DNA from: Rhodococcus sp. IEGM 1409
GTDB taxonomy: Bacteria > Actinomycetota > Actinomycetes > Mycobacteriales > Mycobacteriaceae
Assembly (NCBI RefSeq): GCF_030056735.1
Contig: NZ_JASHKN010000010.1
Span: 138,122-202,121 of the forward strand
Length of the DNA: 64,000 nt
Reading direction: 5' to 3'
Shown one piece after another: positions 19,410 to 29,300 of this stretch; position 1 is the stretch's first letter; each line of letters begins with the position of its first letter. The position numbers and the translations under genes are program-made. The notes beneath the pieces were generated by a model. That model searched no databases and was not told the DNA's origin. It saw nothing but the letters and a program-made list of their open reading frames with translations.

Positions 19410-20014
19410 TGAAAAAATCACCCACGGTAGTAATAGTTCCCGGTTTGCGCGATCACGTCGAGGATCATTGGCAGACTCACCTCGAACGCAGCTTGGACAA
19501 TGTTTTGACGGTTCCTCCCCTCGAGGCCGACAAGCTCAGCCGCGATGCCAGGGTTGCGGCATTGGACGAGGTGCTGACGAGTGTTTCCGGGCCGGTGGTC
19601 CTGGTCGCGCACAGCGCTGGAGTCATGACCGTTGCCCACTGGGTAAAGGCGCACCCTCGAGAAGTCGCCGGTGCCCTTCTGGTCACGCCCGCGGATCTCG
19701 AACTTCCCCTGCCCGAGTCCTATCCGTCTCTCGAACAACTGGACCGGAACGGGTGGCTGCCGATCCCGCGCCAGCGTTTGCCTTTTCCGAGCACGGTCGC
19801 GGCGAGTCGGAACGATCCCCTCGCCGGATATCGCCGCGTTGTGGGTTTGGCTGAAGGATGGGGGAGTCGCTTGCTCGATCTGGGTGACGTCGGACATCTC
19901 AACCCGGCGTCCGGATACGGGAATTGGCCGCGCGCGGAATCGTTGGTGCGGGAACTGCTCGAAGCGGTGTCGCAAGTGGATTCCGAGGAGCAGGAGGAAC
20001 ACAGTCATGCTTGA
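19409..20014 (+). CDS. RBBP9/YdeN-type alpha/beta serine hydrolase
   Basis: 201 residues. The nucleophile is Ser in LVAHSAGVM (about residue 70), the Asp is in SRNDPLAGY and the His in VGHLNPASGYGNWP, which forms the catalytic triad. The opening PGLRDHVEDHWQTHLE is the RBBP9/YdeN oxyanion motif. Members hydrolyse small esters; the natural substrate is unknown. It overlaps both neighbours by a few bases, which indicates translational coupling. Confidence 0.88.
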   Translation: MKKSPTVVIVPGLRDHVEDHWQTHLERSLDNVLTVPPLEADKLSRDARVAALDEVLTSVSGPVVLVAHSAGVMTVAHWVKAHPREVAGALLVTPADLELPLPESYPSLEQLDRNGWLPIPRQRLPFPSTVAASRNDPLAGYRRVVGLAEGWGSRLLDLGDVGHLNPASGYGNWPRAESLVRELLEAVSQVDSEEQEEHSHA

Positions 20015-21596
20015 CCTTGCTGTTCTGCTGGAAGATTCGGCCCGGCGATACCCGGAACGGGATGCGCTTGTTCTCGGGGAAACGAGGCTGACGTATGCGC
20101 AAGTCGACGTCTACGCGAATCGTATCGCCCATCTGCTCGTCTCGCGGGGTGTCGAGCCAGGTGACAGGGTGGCGTTGTCCTGCCCGAACGTTCTCGAGTT
20201 TCCGATCGTCTACTACGGCATTCTCAAGGCCGGTGCCGTCGTCGTTCCCTTGAACATCTTGCTCAAGGGGCGCGAAATCGCCTATCACTTGGCCGATTCG
20301 GAAGCAAAGCTGTACTTCTGTTTCGAGGGAAGTCCCGAATTGCCGATCGCCGAGTACGCCATTACCGGGTTCGAGCAGAGCGAGAGTTGTTCTTCCTTGA
20401 TCGTAATCAGTGCCGAGCCGGGCGCATCGTCGTCGATCCCAGGAGTCGAGACTCTAGGCGAAGCACTGGCATCCGTGCCCGAAACGCAAACACCTGCAGC
20501 TGCGGTTGTTCGTGAACCGACGGACACGGCTGTGATTCTCTACACCAGCGGCACGACCGGAAAACCCAAGGGCGCCGAACTCACTCACTGCAACATGGTC
20601 TTGAATGCACTGTCGACCAACCGGTTGTTCGAGAGCGCTCCGTCCATGCACGAGCGGTATCTCCTGACTTTGCCACTGTTCCACTCGTTCGGCCAGACAG
20701 TGACCATGAATGCGGGAATCTGCGTCGGTGCCACGTTGGTGTTGATGCCACGCTTCGATGCGACCGCGGCACTCGAGATCATGGAACGCGAAAAGATCTC
20801 TGTCTTCGCCGGCGTCCCGACGATGTACTGCGGGTTGCTCGGCGTGCTGGACGAGGTAGTGAGATCCGGGGTGGATGTCGAGACCGTTGCACAGAACATG
20901 CGGTGCGCGATCTCTGGTGGCGCAGCGCTTCCCGTCGAAATCCTGACGCGATTCAAGGAACGCTTCGGGGTTCAGATCCTCGAAGGGTACGGACTGTCCG
21001 AGACCTCTCCGCTGGCCTTGTTCAGTGACCCCGAGGGTGATCCCCGGCCCGGTTCGATCGGCGTGCCGATCTGGGGCGTCGAAGCGAGGCTCGTCGATGA
21101 CTCCTGGAGCACGATCACCGGCCCCGACGAAGTGGGAGAGTTGGCCATTCGCGGGCACAACGTCATGAAGGGCTATTTCAATCGACCGGAGGCGACGTCG
21201 GAAGTCATGTGCGACGGATGGTTTCGCACCGGGGATCTGGCACGGGCCGATACCGACGGAAATTACTACATCGTCGATCGCGCGAAGGACATGATCGTGC
21301 GAGGTGGATTCAATGTCTACCCGCGCGAAATCGAAGAGGTTCTGCTCGCTCACCCGGCCGTCTCACTCGTAGCGGTCGTCGGGGTGCCGGACCCGAGTCT
21401 CGGCGAAGAAGTTGTCGCCTTCGTGATCCGAGAGCCGAGTGAAGCGGTCTCCGAATTGGATCTCGTGGCATGGTCTCGGGAACAGATGGCCGCCTACAAA
21501 TATCCGCGCCGCATCGAGTTCGTGCCTTCGCTCCCGATGACGGCAACGGGCAAGATTCTCAAACGTGAACTGAATCAAACATTTTCGACTGTCTGA
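20007..21596 (+). CDS. Acyl-CoA synthetase (AMP-forming, FadD-type)
   Basis: 529 residues from the ATG at 20007, with AGGAGGA upstream inside the hydrolase gene. The ANL-family motifs are complete: YTSGTTGKPKGAELTH (A3), GYGLSETSP (A5), GWFRTGDLA with D (A7), RAKDMIVRGGFNVYP (A8) and the catalytic Lys in TATGKILKR (A10). It forms an acyl-AMP and then an acyl-CoA. In this operon it may activate the acid released by the dioxygenase or the hydrolase. Confidence 0.92.
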   Translation: MLDLAVLLEDSARRYPERDALVLGETRLTYAQVDVYANRIAHLLVSRGVEPGDRVALSCPNVLEFPIVYYGILKAGAVVVPLNILLKGREIAYHLADSEAKLYFCFEGSPELPIAEYAITGFEQSESCSSLIVISAEPGASSSIPGVETLGEALASVPETQTPAAAVVREPTDTAVILYTSGTTGKPKGAELTHCNMVLNALSTNRLFESAPSMHERYLLTLPLFHSFGQTVTMNAGICVGATLVLMPRFDATAALEIMEREKISVFAGVPTMYCGLLGVLDEVVRSGVDVETVAQNMRCAISGGAALPVEILTRFKERFGVQILEGYGLSETSPLALFSDPEGDPRPGSIGVPIWGVEARLVDDSWSTITGPDEVGELAIRGHNVMKGYFNRPEATSEVMCDGWFRTGDLARADTDGNYYIVDRAKDMIVRGGFNVYPREIEEVLLAHPAVSLVAVVGVPDPSLGEEVVAFVIREPSEAVSELDLVAWSREQMAAYKYPRRIEFVPSLPMTATGKILKRELNQTFSTV

Positions 21597-21604
21597 GGAG
21601 ATCG

Positions 21605-21979
21605 ATGACTGACGTTCGAGCTAGTGAAGGCTTTCCCGTCACCCAGGCCATGAAGGATTCGGGTGGCTGGAATCCGTTGTGGGACGGGCTTTCGGAGCTG
21701 GATCCCGAGTGGACCGAGCTGTACATGAAGACGGCAATGCAGCCCTGGAACAGTGGGGTGCTGTCACCTCAGGTGATCCAGTTGCTGTGTATAGCCGTCG
21801 ATGCGGCGAGCACACACATGTACGCCCCCGGTGTGCGACGCCACATTCGCGCCGCGCTCGATATGGGAGTGACCCCGAAGGAGATTCTCGAGGTGCTGAA
21901 ACTGACCACCGTGGTCGGGATTCATTCCTGCAACATCGGCGTACCGATCCTGATCGAGGAAATCGCGAACACCCAGTGA
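21605..21979 (+). CDS. Carboxymuconolactone decarboxylase (CMD) family protein
   Basis: 124 residues. VIQLLCIAVDAASTHMYAPG and VRRHIRAALDMGVTPKEILE, then LTTVVGIHSCNIGVP, match CMD-family proteins of the gamma-carboxymuconolactone decarboxylase/AhpD fold. The AhpD CxxC motif is absent, so a peroxidase-partner role is unlikely. It starts nine bases after the ligase and is the last operon gene. The reaction is unknown. Confidence 0.85.
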   Translation: MTDVRASEGFPVTQAMKDSGGWNPLWDGLSELDPEWTELYMKTAMQPWNSGVLSPQVIQLLCIAVDAASTHMYAPGVRRHIRAALDMGVTPKEILEVLKLTTVVGIHSCNIGVPILIEEIANTQ

Positions 21980-22020
21980 AGTTCGAACACCCAGTGAATC
22001 GCGAAGACCGGTGAGGGCGG

Positions 22021-23334
22021 TCAGTCTCGCTCGCGGTTCTCCCGTTCCTCACGCTGACGCTGCAGGAACGGGCTGGGGTTTTGTCCACCGATCGGGCCGT
22101 GGCCGAGGACTCCGTGCTCGTAGGCGGACTCCGCGTGCAGGGCAACGTCGATGCCGCGGGCCTCGTCTTCACGCGAAATGCGGAAGCCGAAGGTCTTGTC
22201 GATGAGCCTTCCGAGACCGTAGGTCACTCCGAAGGCATAGAGCGCGACCACAACGACACCCACGAACTGCTTACCCAACTGCGCGAACCCACCGCCGAAG
22301 AACAAACCTTCCGGACCGCCCGTCATCACGGCCGTCGCGAGGAGCCCGATCAGCAACGAGCCGACGATTCCACCGACGAGGTGCACGCCGACGACGTCGA
22401 GGGAGTCGTCGTAGCCGAGCCTGTGCTTCCATCCCACGGCGTACGAGCAGACGATGCCCGCGATCAGGCCGATGACGAGCGCACCGAACATGTTCACCGT
22501 TCCGCACGACGGGGTGATCGCGACCAGACCGGCGACGACGCCCGAGGCCGCGCCGAACGTTGTGGGGTGTCCGTCACGGTTCTGTTCGACGAACAGCCAG
22601 CCGAGTAGTCCGGTACAACCGGCGACGAGGGTGTTGAGGAAGATCTGCGAGGCCATACCGTCGGCGGCAAGGGCGGAACCGGCATTGAAGCCGAACCAAC
22701 CGAACCAGAGCAGGCCGACGCCGAGCAGGACGAACGGCAGATTGTGTGGACGCATCGACTCGGCCTTGAAACCCATCCGCTGGCCGAGGACCAGGGCCAA
22801 TGCCAGACCCGACGCTCCGGACACGATCTCGACCACCAGGCCACCCGCGTAGTCGAGTGCTCCCATCCGGGCTAGCCATCCCTGCGGATTCCACACCCAG
22901 TGAGCGACGGGGACGTAGACGAGCAAGGACCAGATGGGGACGAAGATCATCCAGGCGGAGAACTTCGCTCGGTCGGCGATCGCACCACTGATGAGTGCTG
23001 CAGTAAGGATCGCGAACGTCAACTGGAAGGTTGCGAACAACACTTCCGGAACGTTCCCGTGCACGGTCGACGGGTCGATTCCCGCCATTCCGACGTGCTC
23101 GAGTCCACCGATGATGCCGCCGTGATCGTCGCCGAACACGAGGCTGTAACCCACGAACAACCAGGCAACAGTGACGAGTGCGATCGAGACGAAGCTCATC
23201 ATGATCATGTTGAGGACGCCGGTCGAGCGGACCATGCCGCCGTAGAACAGTGCGAGTCCTGGCGTCATCAGAAGTACCAGTGCAGTACTGACGAGCAACC
23301 AGGCAGTTGCTCCGGCATCGATGGTGGCGGGCAC
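22021..23334 (-). CDS. amt: Ammonium transporter Amt
   Basis: 437 residues from a GTG at 23334 with GGAG six bases upstream. Eleven membrane helices are visible, with Amt motifs GLALFYGGMVRSTGVLNMIMMS, VAHWVWNPQGW, WFGWFGFNAGSAL and DVVGVHLVGGIVG, where the two pore histidines lie. The C-terminal tail (GIDVALHAESAYEHG) is the conserved cytoplasmic gate helix of trimeric Amt. It transports ammonium across the membrane. No glnK or glnD follows here. A GlnR-like site upstream suggests nitrogen control. Confidence 0.93.
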   Translation of the reverse strand: MPATIDAGATAWLLVSTALVLLMTPGLALFYGGMVRSTGVLNMIMMSFVSIALVTVAWLFVGYSLVFGDDHGGIIGGLEHVGMAGIDPSTVHGNVPEVLFATFQLTFAILTAALISGAIADRAKFSAWMIFVPIWSLLVYVPVAHWVWNPQGWLARMGALDYAGGLVVEIVSGASGLALALVLGQRMGFKAESMRPHNLPFVLLGVGLLWFGWFGFNAGSALAADGMASQIFLNTLVAGCTGLLGWLFVEQNRDGHPTTFGAASGVVAGLVAITPSCGTVNMFGALVIGLIAGIVCSYAVGWKHRLGYDDSLDVVGVHLVGGIVGSLLIGLLATAVMTGGPEGLFFGGGFAQLGKQFVGVVVVALYAFGVTYGLGRLIDKTFGFRISREDEARGIDVALHAESAYEHGVLGHGPIGGQNPSPFLQRQREERENRERD

Positions 23335-23395
23335 AGTTTTCTCCTCACGCACACGGACCAGCCCGCATGCACGGAACCCACGATGCGTGCGTGCG

Positions 23396-23433
23396 GTTTC
23401 CTACGCACTGCGATTGTGTTGCGAACATGTTTC
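23396..23433 (-). promoter_or_regulatory. Candidate GlnR binding site upstream of amt
   Basis: Four 5-mers sit at an 11-base period: GTTTC (23396), ACTGC (23407), GTTGC (23418), GTTTC (23429). On the amt strand this reads GAAAC-N6-GCAAC-N6-GCAGT-N6-GAAAC, close to the actinobacterial GlnR pattern GTnAC-N6-GnAAC. It lies 62-99 bases upstream of the amt start. The third 5-mer deviates most. Confidence 0.45.
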
Positions 23434-23496
23434 GAGAGAAGTCGGCGTTGCACCCGCACCGGACCACCTGTCGTGGGTCGCCGGTAGTCTTTGCGC

Positions 23497-25710
23497 GTGG
23501 CCCTGTACCGGAAGTATCGACCCGCGTCCTTCGCCGAGGTGGTGGGGCAGGAGCATGTCACCGCACCGCTCAGCACGGCCCTCGACACCGGACGCATCAA
23601 CCATGCCTATCTCTTTTCCGGCCCACGCGGTTGCGGAAAGACGTCGTCGGCGCGCATCCTCGCGCGTTCGCTGAACTGTGAGCAGGGCCCGACGTCGACG
23701 CCGTGCGACGTGTGCGACTCGTGCGTTTCGCTGGGCCCGGGCGGTACGGGCAACCTGGACGTGACCGAACTCGACGCCGCAAGTCATGGTGGTGTCGACG
23801 ACACCCGAGAACTCCGAGACAAGGCGTTCCACGCACCGGCTGCTTCTCGCTACCGCGTCTTCATCATCGACGAGGCGCACATGGTGACGGCGGCAGGCTT
23901 CAACGCGCTGCTCAAGATTGTCGAGGAGCCACCGGAACACCTCATCTTCATCTTTGCGACGACGGAACCCGAAAAGGTTCTCCCCACCATTCGTTCGCGT
24001 ACACATCATTACCCGTTCCGCCTGTTGGCGCCGTCGACCATGCGCGGACTCCTGGAGAAGATCTGCGCCCAAGAGGGCGTACCGGTCGAGCCCGCTGTAT
24101 ATCCGCTGGTCATCAAGGCCGGCGGCGGTTCGCCTCGTGACTCGCTGAGTGTCCTTGATCAGCTGCTCGCGGGAGCCGGGGAAGAAGGTGTCACGTACCC
24201 GCGCGCGCTCTCTCTTCTCGGAGTCACCGACGTCGCGCTCATCGACGAAGCAGTCGACGCTCTGTCCGCCAGTGACGGAGCCGCCTTGTTCGGCACTGTC
24301 GATCGCGTGATGGACGCCGGTCACGACCCGCGCCGATTCGCGCTCGACCTTCTCGAGCGTCTGCGTGATCTCATCCTGATGCAGGCTGTTTCCGACGCCA
24401 GCGAACGAGGATTGGTCGACGCACCCGAGGCGGAGCTGGTCACGATGCGTGAGCAGATCCAGCGGGTCGGCCCGGCCACACTGACCCGCTTCGCCGAGAC
24501 GGTCCATGCCGGACTCAGCGAAATGCGTGGGGCGACGGCGCCGCGGCTGCTGCTCGAAGTGATGTGCGCGCGGATGCTGCTTCCCTCTGCCTCGGACACA
24601 GAGTCGGCTGTGCTGCAACGGCTCGAGCGCCTGGAACGGGGTATTCCGGCTGCCGGAGTCTCGCCTGCCCCTGCTGCACGGGCCGCAGTAGCGTCGGCGC
24701 CGACCGTGCCGCCGCTCGAACCGGAGATTGCTTCCAAGTTCCAACGGCCCTCGCAACGTAAGGCCGAGCCTGAGGCACATCCGGAACCAGCCGCCCCTGC
24801 TCCCGCGGCGGCGCCGCCGGTTGTCGAGGCTCCTGTCGTCGAACCTCCGGTGGCGGCAGTTCCAGCCGTCGAGCCCCCCGCCGTCGAGATCGTGGAGCCG
24901 CCGGTTGCCGAACCGCCGGTTGCCGAACCGCCGGTTGCCGAACCGCCGGTTGTCGAAGCTCCTGTGGTTGAACTACCGGCTCCAGCTCTTGTCGAAGCGG
25001 AAGAGCTGATCGGGCTTTCCGAGCCGGAACCCGACTACGAGCCCGAGCACGACGAGCCGGTGGTTGCCGAAGCGGCGCCGGTCTCGGCGGGCCCGACAGT
25101 CGAGACGCTCCGCGAATCGTGGAATACCTTGCGAAACAAGGTCAGTGAACGAAACAAGGTTCTTCCGGCCATGCTGTCCGCTGCGACGGTTCACGACGTG
25201 CGTGGCCATGTCGTGGTCATCGCTCACGGATCGCCGGTTCTCGGTGCACGTGTGACACAACCGCACAACGCGGCGGTCATCTGCGAGGTCCTTGCCGAGA
25301 TGTTCGGTGGCACTTGGCAAGTCGAGTATCAAGAAGGTGCGCCGCCCGCGCCCGCCGGGTCGAGCGCACCCAAGGCGGCAGAGGCTTCGACTCGCCCTGC
25401 CGCCGCGCCGCGATTCTCGCGCCCCAGTCAGGAACGCGCAGCGCAGCAGCCCAAAACTCCGCAGCCTCAGCGCGGAGATTCGGACGACATTCCGCCGCCC
25501 GAGGCTCCTGACTATCCGGAAGACCCTGGACCGGCCCCCGCTCCCGAGGTCGACTACGAGGCAACTCCTCCGCCTGCAACGCGTGAGGACGAGGACGAAA
25601 TGTTCGCGGAGGCGGCTGAGCCCGCCGATCCGACTGCCAGGCGTGATCCCGAGGACGTTGCAAAGGAACTGCTCAAGGACGTCCTTGGAGCCCGCAGACT
25701 CGAAAGTTGA
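23497..25710 (+). CDS. dnaX: DNA polymerase III tau/gamma subunit
   Basis: 737 residues from a GTG at 23497 (start MALYRKYRPASF, the family start). The clamp-loader AAA+ core has Walker A GPRGCGKT (about 44-51), a four-Cys zinc module CEQGPTSTPCDVCDSC and the Walker B segment IIDEAHMV. The rest is a long Pro/Glu/Ala-rich linker (about 400-500) and a C-terminal domain that binds the polymerase. The linker contains a 15-base tandem repeat. No slippery A-run of the E. coli frameshift type is visible, so only tau may be made. It is the Rv3721c counterpart. Confidence 0.95.
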   Translation: MALYRKYRPASFAEVVGQEHVTAPLSTALDTGRINHAYLFSGPRGCGKTSSARILARSLNCEQGPTSTPCDVCDSCVSLGPGGTGNLDVTELDAASHGGVDDTRELRDKAFHAPAASRYRVFIIDEAHMVTAAGFNALLKIVEEPPEHLIFIFATTEPEKVLPTIRSRTHHYPFRLLAPSTMRGLLEKICAQEGVPVEPAVYPLVIKAGGGSPRDSLSVLDQLLAGAGEEGVTYPRALSLLGVTDVALIDEAVDALSASDGAALFGTVDRVMDAGHDPRRFALDLLERLRDLILMQAVSDASERGLVDAPEAELVTMREQIQRVGPATLTRFAETVHAGLSEMRGATAPRLLLEVMCARMLLPSASDTESAVLQRLERLERGIPAAGVSPAPAARAAVASAPTVPPLEPEIASKFQRPSQRKAEPEAHPEPAAPAPAAAPPVVEAPVVEPPVAAVPAVEPPAVEIVEPPVAEPPVAEPPVAEPPVVEAPVVELPAPALVEAEELIGLSEPEPDYEPEHDEPVVAEAAPVSAGPTVETLRESWNTLRNKVSERNKVLPAMLSAATVHDVRGHVVVIAHGSPVLGARVTQPHNAAVICEVLAEMFGGTWQVEYQEGAPPAPAGSSAPKAAEASTRPAAAPRFSRPSQERAAQQPKTPQPQRGDSDDIPPPEAPDYPEDPGPAPAPEVDYEATPPPATREDEDEMFAEAAEPADPTARRDPEDVAKELLKDVLGARRLES
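24898..24957 (+). repeat. 15-base tandem repeat in dnaX linker
   Basis: Four near-identical copies of CCGCCGGTTGCCGAA encode PPVAE repeats in the Pro-rich linker of the tau subunit. The unit keeps the frame, so repeat number can change without destroying the protein. Confidence 0.9.
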
Positions 25711-26386
25711 GTCGCTGACGCGTCGAGTGCGGGTGGAGCGACGGTCAGAATGCCTCGGGACCGGCTGCGTGATCGAATTGTTATAAGTGCGCTGTCGTTG
25801 CTTTTCGCGGGCGTCTGGAGCGCAGTCACTCGGCCAGTCAATGCTGAAAATGTCATTTCCGGTTTGCTGGCACTTTCGTACGCTCAGTTTCACTGTAACG
25901 AAACTCCGATTCGTACGATGATCGCCGAAGAATATCTGAGAATTCTCGCCAATCGGCCGACGTTCGATCGATATTGCTAGCTCTCAGCGTGTCACGAATG
26001 TTCAGATTGACCGTCAAGATGTTTGTTTTGTGTCGATCGACCAATTGGGGACATTCGGCGAATTGGCCACATATTCGGCATTGTGCCAATTCAGTGAGTG
26101 TTCAACTGCATGTTTGCCGAATGTCCGGCTTGGAAGACTTCGGATGCTGGATTGAGTGCGGATATTTCAACCGGCGTTTGACGTCGAGTTAAGCAAACAA
26201 GTAACCCCAAGTTACAGCTAATCTACGATTGCCACAAAATTGCTGAAACACGTTCATTGTCTCGGGCACTCTTTGTTATTTGGTTATGCCTTGAGGTGAA
26301 TCTGCGTTTTACACACCGATGAACACGTGGTTAGTCTTCGGTCGATTGAGTCTCCCGTGGATGCGCGTGAAAATAGGAAGTGTGAG
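25711..26386. other. AT-richer intergenic region upstream of the PKS
   Basis: 676 bases without a gene I can support. Base composition is visibly richer in A and T than the surrounding genes. It holds nested inverted repeats (26049-26126) and a near-palindromic motif AAACACGTT near 26246. Short open frames exist (for example 25750-25980) but lack ribosome sites and family similarity. It probably holds the promoter and control sites for the PKS operon. Confidence 0.6.
26049..26126. promoter_or_regulatory. Nested inverted repeats upstream of the PKS operon
   Basis: An outer pair GGACATTCGGC (26049-26059) and GCCGAATGTCC (26116-26126) has perfect 11-bp arms. An inner pair GAATTGGC (26060-26067) and GCCAATTC (26085-26092) directly abuts the left outer arm. 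ATTCGGC occurs again at 26073-26079. The layout suggests several binding sites for a dimeric regulator, or an RNA fold. It lies 260-340 bases upstream of the PKS start. No regulator gene is adjacent. Confidence 0.55.
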
Positions 26387-29300
26387 ATGACTGAAGATTC
26401 AACTAATCCTGCAATCGCGATAGTCGGGATGAGCATGTGGTCTCCCGGTGCAAATGATCTGCAAGGATTTTGGGAGAACGTCCTCGCGCGCCGGATGCAA
26501 TTCCGAAAGTTTCCCGAGTCGCGGATGTCTCTCGACGACTATTGGAGCGCAAATCCCGACGACGTCGACAAAACGTATGCCGACCGGGGCGCGTTCATGG
26601 ATGGATTCGAATTCGACTGGGTCGGACGCCGGATACCGGAGCGAACCTTCAAGTCGACAGATCTCACGCACTGGTTGGCGCTGGAAACAGCACTCGGGGC
26701 TTTGACGGACGCGGGCTACAGCCGAGGATCGGTGCCCACTGGACGCAGCGCCGCAATCGTCGGCAACTCCCTCACCGGTGAGGAATCCCGGATGTGGTCG
26801 ATGCGTTTGCGCTGGCCTTACGTCAAGCGTGCGCTCACAGTGGCGGCCGAAGCACGCCAGTTGGACAGTTCTGTTGTCGATGCTCTCGCCGAGACGATGG
26901 AAGAGGTCTACAAGGGCCCGTTGGTGGAGCCAAGCGAAGACACTCTGGCGGGCATGTTGTCGAATACGATCGCCGGGCGTATCTGCAACTATCTCGATTT
27001 CAACGGCGGCGGGTACGTTGTGGACGGTGCATGCGCGTCCGGAATGCTCGCTGTGGCGACTGCGGCGGAAAAGCTGGCGTCCGGCGCGGCCGACTTCGTA
27101 TTGGCAGGTGGAGTCGACGTCAGCTTGGATCCTTTGGAACTCGTGGGATTCGCGCGTTTGGGTGCACTGACACGCGGTGACATGAACGTGTACGACGCAA
27201 GCCGAAGTGGATTCATCCCGGGTGAAGGTTGCGGATTCGTGGCCTTGAAACGACTCGAGGACGCCAGGGCCGACGGCGACTACGTGTACGCGACGATTCG
27301 CGGCTGGGGCATCTCCACCGATGGCAAGGGTGGAATTACCAAGCCCCGCGCCGAAACTCAGGCAGAAATGATCCGTCGCGCATATTCGGGAGCAGGATTC
27401 GCTGCCAGCGAGGTTGCCTTTGTCGAAGGACACGGAACCGGTACTCCCGTCGGGGACCCTGTCGAACTTGCCGGCGTCCAGCAGGCCGCGCAGACGGACG
27501 GACCCGTCGAGGCTCGTAGCATCGGTATGACCTCGCTGAAGTCGCTGATCGGGCACACGAAGGCGGCGTCGGGCATCCTTGCGCTGATCAAGGCGACAAT
27601 GGCCGTCAACCAACGAATCCTTCCGCCGATCGCCGGTTGCACCGACCCGAACCCGGCGTTCGGAACCGAAGCGCCAGCGCTCTTTCCGCTCGTCAACGGC
27701 GAGATCAGAGATCCGTCCGAGAAGATGCGCGCCGGTGCGCAGGCGATGGGATTCGGCGGTATCAACTGCCACGTCGCCATCGAATCGGCTGATGCACCGT
27801 CGAGCAAGCTGATACCTTCGCGAGACGTCCGCACCATGATGGCGTCGTACCAGGATACCGAGGTATTTGTACTCTCGGCAGATTCCGCCATGGACTTGAC
27901 GGCCCGAGCGCGGGATGTCGCAGATCTGGCAGTTCCGTTGAGTGTTGCCGAGCTGCTGGACTTTTCGGCGAAGCTGTCGCGGGTGATCTCGCCGACCGCG
28001 CCCTTCCGTGCCGCGGTGGTGGCAGGTCGACCCGCGCAGTTGGCCGAACGCATGCGCCAGCTCGCCGTGATCTGCGAGAACTCTGCGCCCGCAGCCGGCC
28101 AGGTCAAGGTGGTCAGCAACGAGATATCGATCTCGAACAACGTTCGTCATGACATCGGGTTCCTGTTCCCGGGACAGGGATCACAACAGCTCGAAATGGC
28201 TCGCGTGCTGATCGAGCGTTTCGAGTGGGCACGTGAACTGGCGGATGAGGCCGACGGCTGGCTGGAGGATGTGGGAGCCGAGGCGATCACGCCGCGGATT
28301 CTGCGGAACCCGGTCAAGAGCGCTGACGCTGCGGAATTGGCGAAGTGGAAGAGGGACCTCGCCCAGACGCAGTTCACCCAGCCGGCCGTTGCCTTGGCGT
28401 CGCTACTGTGGTTCGAGTACCTCCACCGTTTGGGTGTCACACCCAGTGCCGTTGCCGGGCACAGTCTCGGAGAGTTGACAGCCCTCTACGCGGCAGGGGC
28501 TTACGACAAGAAGACGCTGATCACCTTGGCTGCGGCGAAGGGCGCGGCCATGGCGGTCAGTGGTGGCGGAAACGGCGCAATGGCGAGCCTGACCTGCGAC
28601 CGATCGACGGCCGAGGCGATCATCGCTGAAGCAAAGGAATACGCGACCGTCGCGAATCTGAATACGCCTACACAGACGGTAGTTTCGGGTACCAAGGATG
28701 CGGTCGACGATGTGGTTTCCATCGCGAAGACACGCGGAGTGTCGGCCCAGGCGCTTGCCGTGTCGAATGCTTTCCACTCCGAGATGATGAACGAGGCCGA
28801 GCGGGAGCTGAAGTCCACTGCGCCCGTTGACGAGCAAGTCGATTCGCTGACCTGTCCCGTATATTCCTGCGTTGAAGGTGAACGCGTACAGACGCCACTG
28901 GCACTTCGCGAATTGATCACCAAACAGGTTGTCTCACCGGTCGATTGGGTCAAGACGGTACGTGGGATCTCACAGGAAGTGGACCTGCTTGTCGAGGTCG
29001 GACCCGGCCGTGTGCTGACCGGGCTCACCAAGGCGGTCAACGGGACCGACGGCGTGCGCTGCTTCCCCGTTGCGTCCAAGTCCGGACGTGACGAGGACTT
29101 CAACGTCGCACTGGCCGCGATGTACGTACACGGCGCTCAGGTCCGCTGGAACGAACTTTTCGACGGCCGCTTCGTGCGCGAATTCGTTCCCGCCGATCAG
29201 AAGGTGTTCATCGAGAACCTGGCCGAGGCGAAGCTGTCGGTTACATCTGCTCCCGAACCGCTCGCACTTGGTTCGTCCGGCGGGGATCCGGCTGCGGCGC

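Noticed and set aside
23401-24780. 459-residue open frame opposite dnaX
   Set aside because: Antisense to dnaX and rich in Arg/His; no domain.
24898-24957. CRISPR-like array
   Set aside because: Repeats are contiguous with no spacers and lie in a coding linker.
25750-25980. 76-residue open frame upstream of the PKS
   Set aside because: One hydrophobic stretch but no ribosome site or family similarity, and codon use unlike its neighbours.
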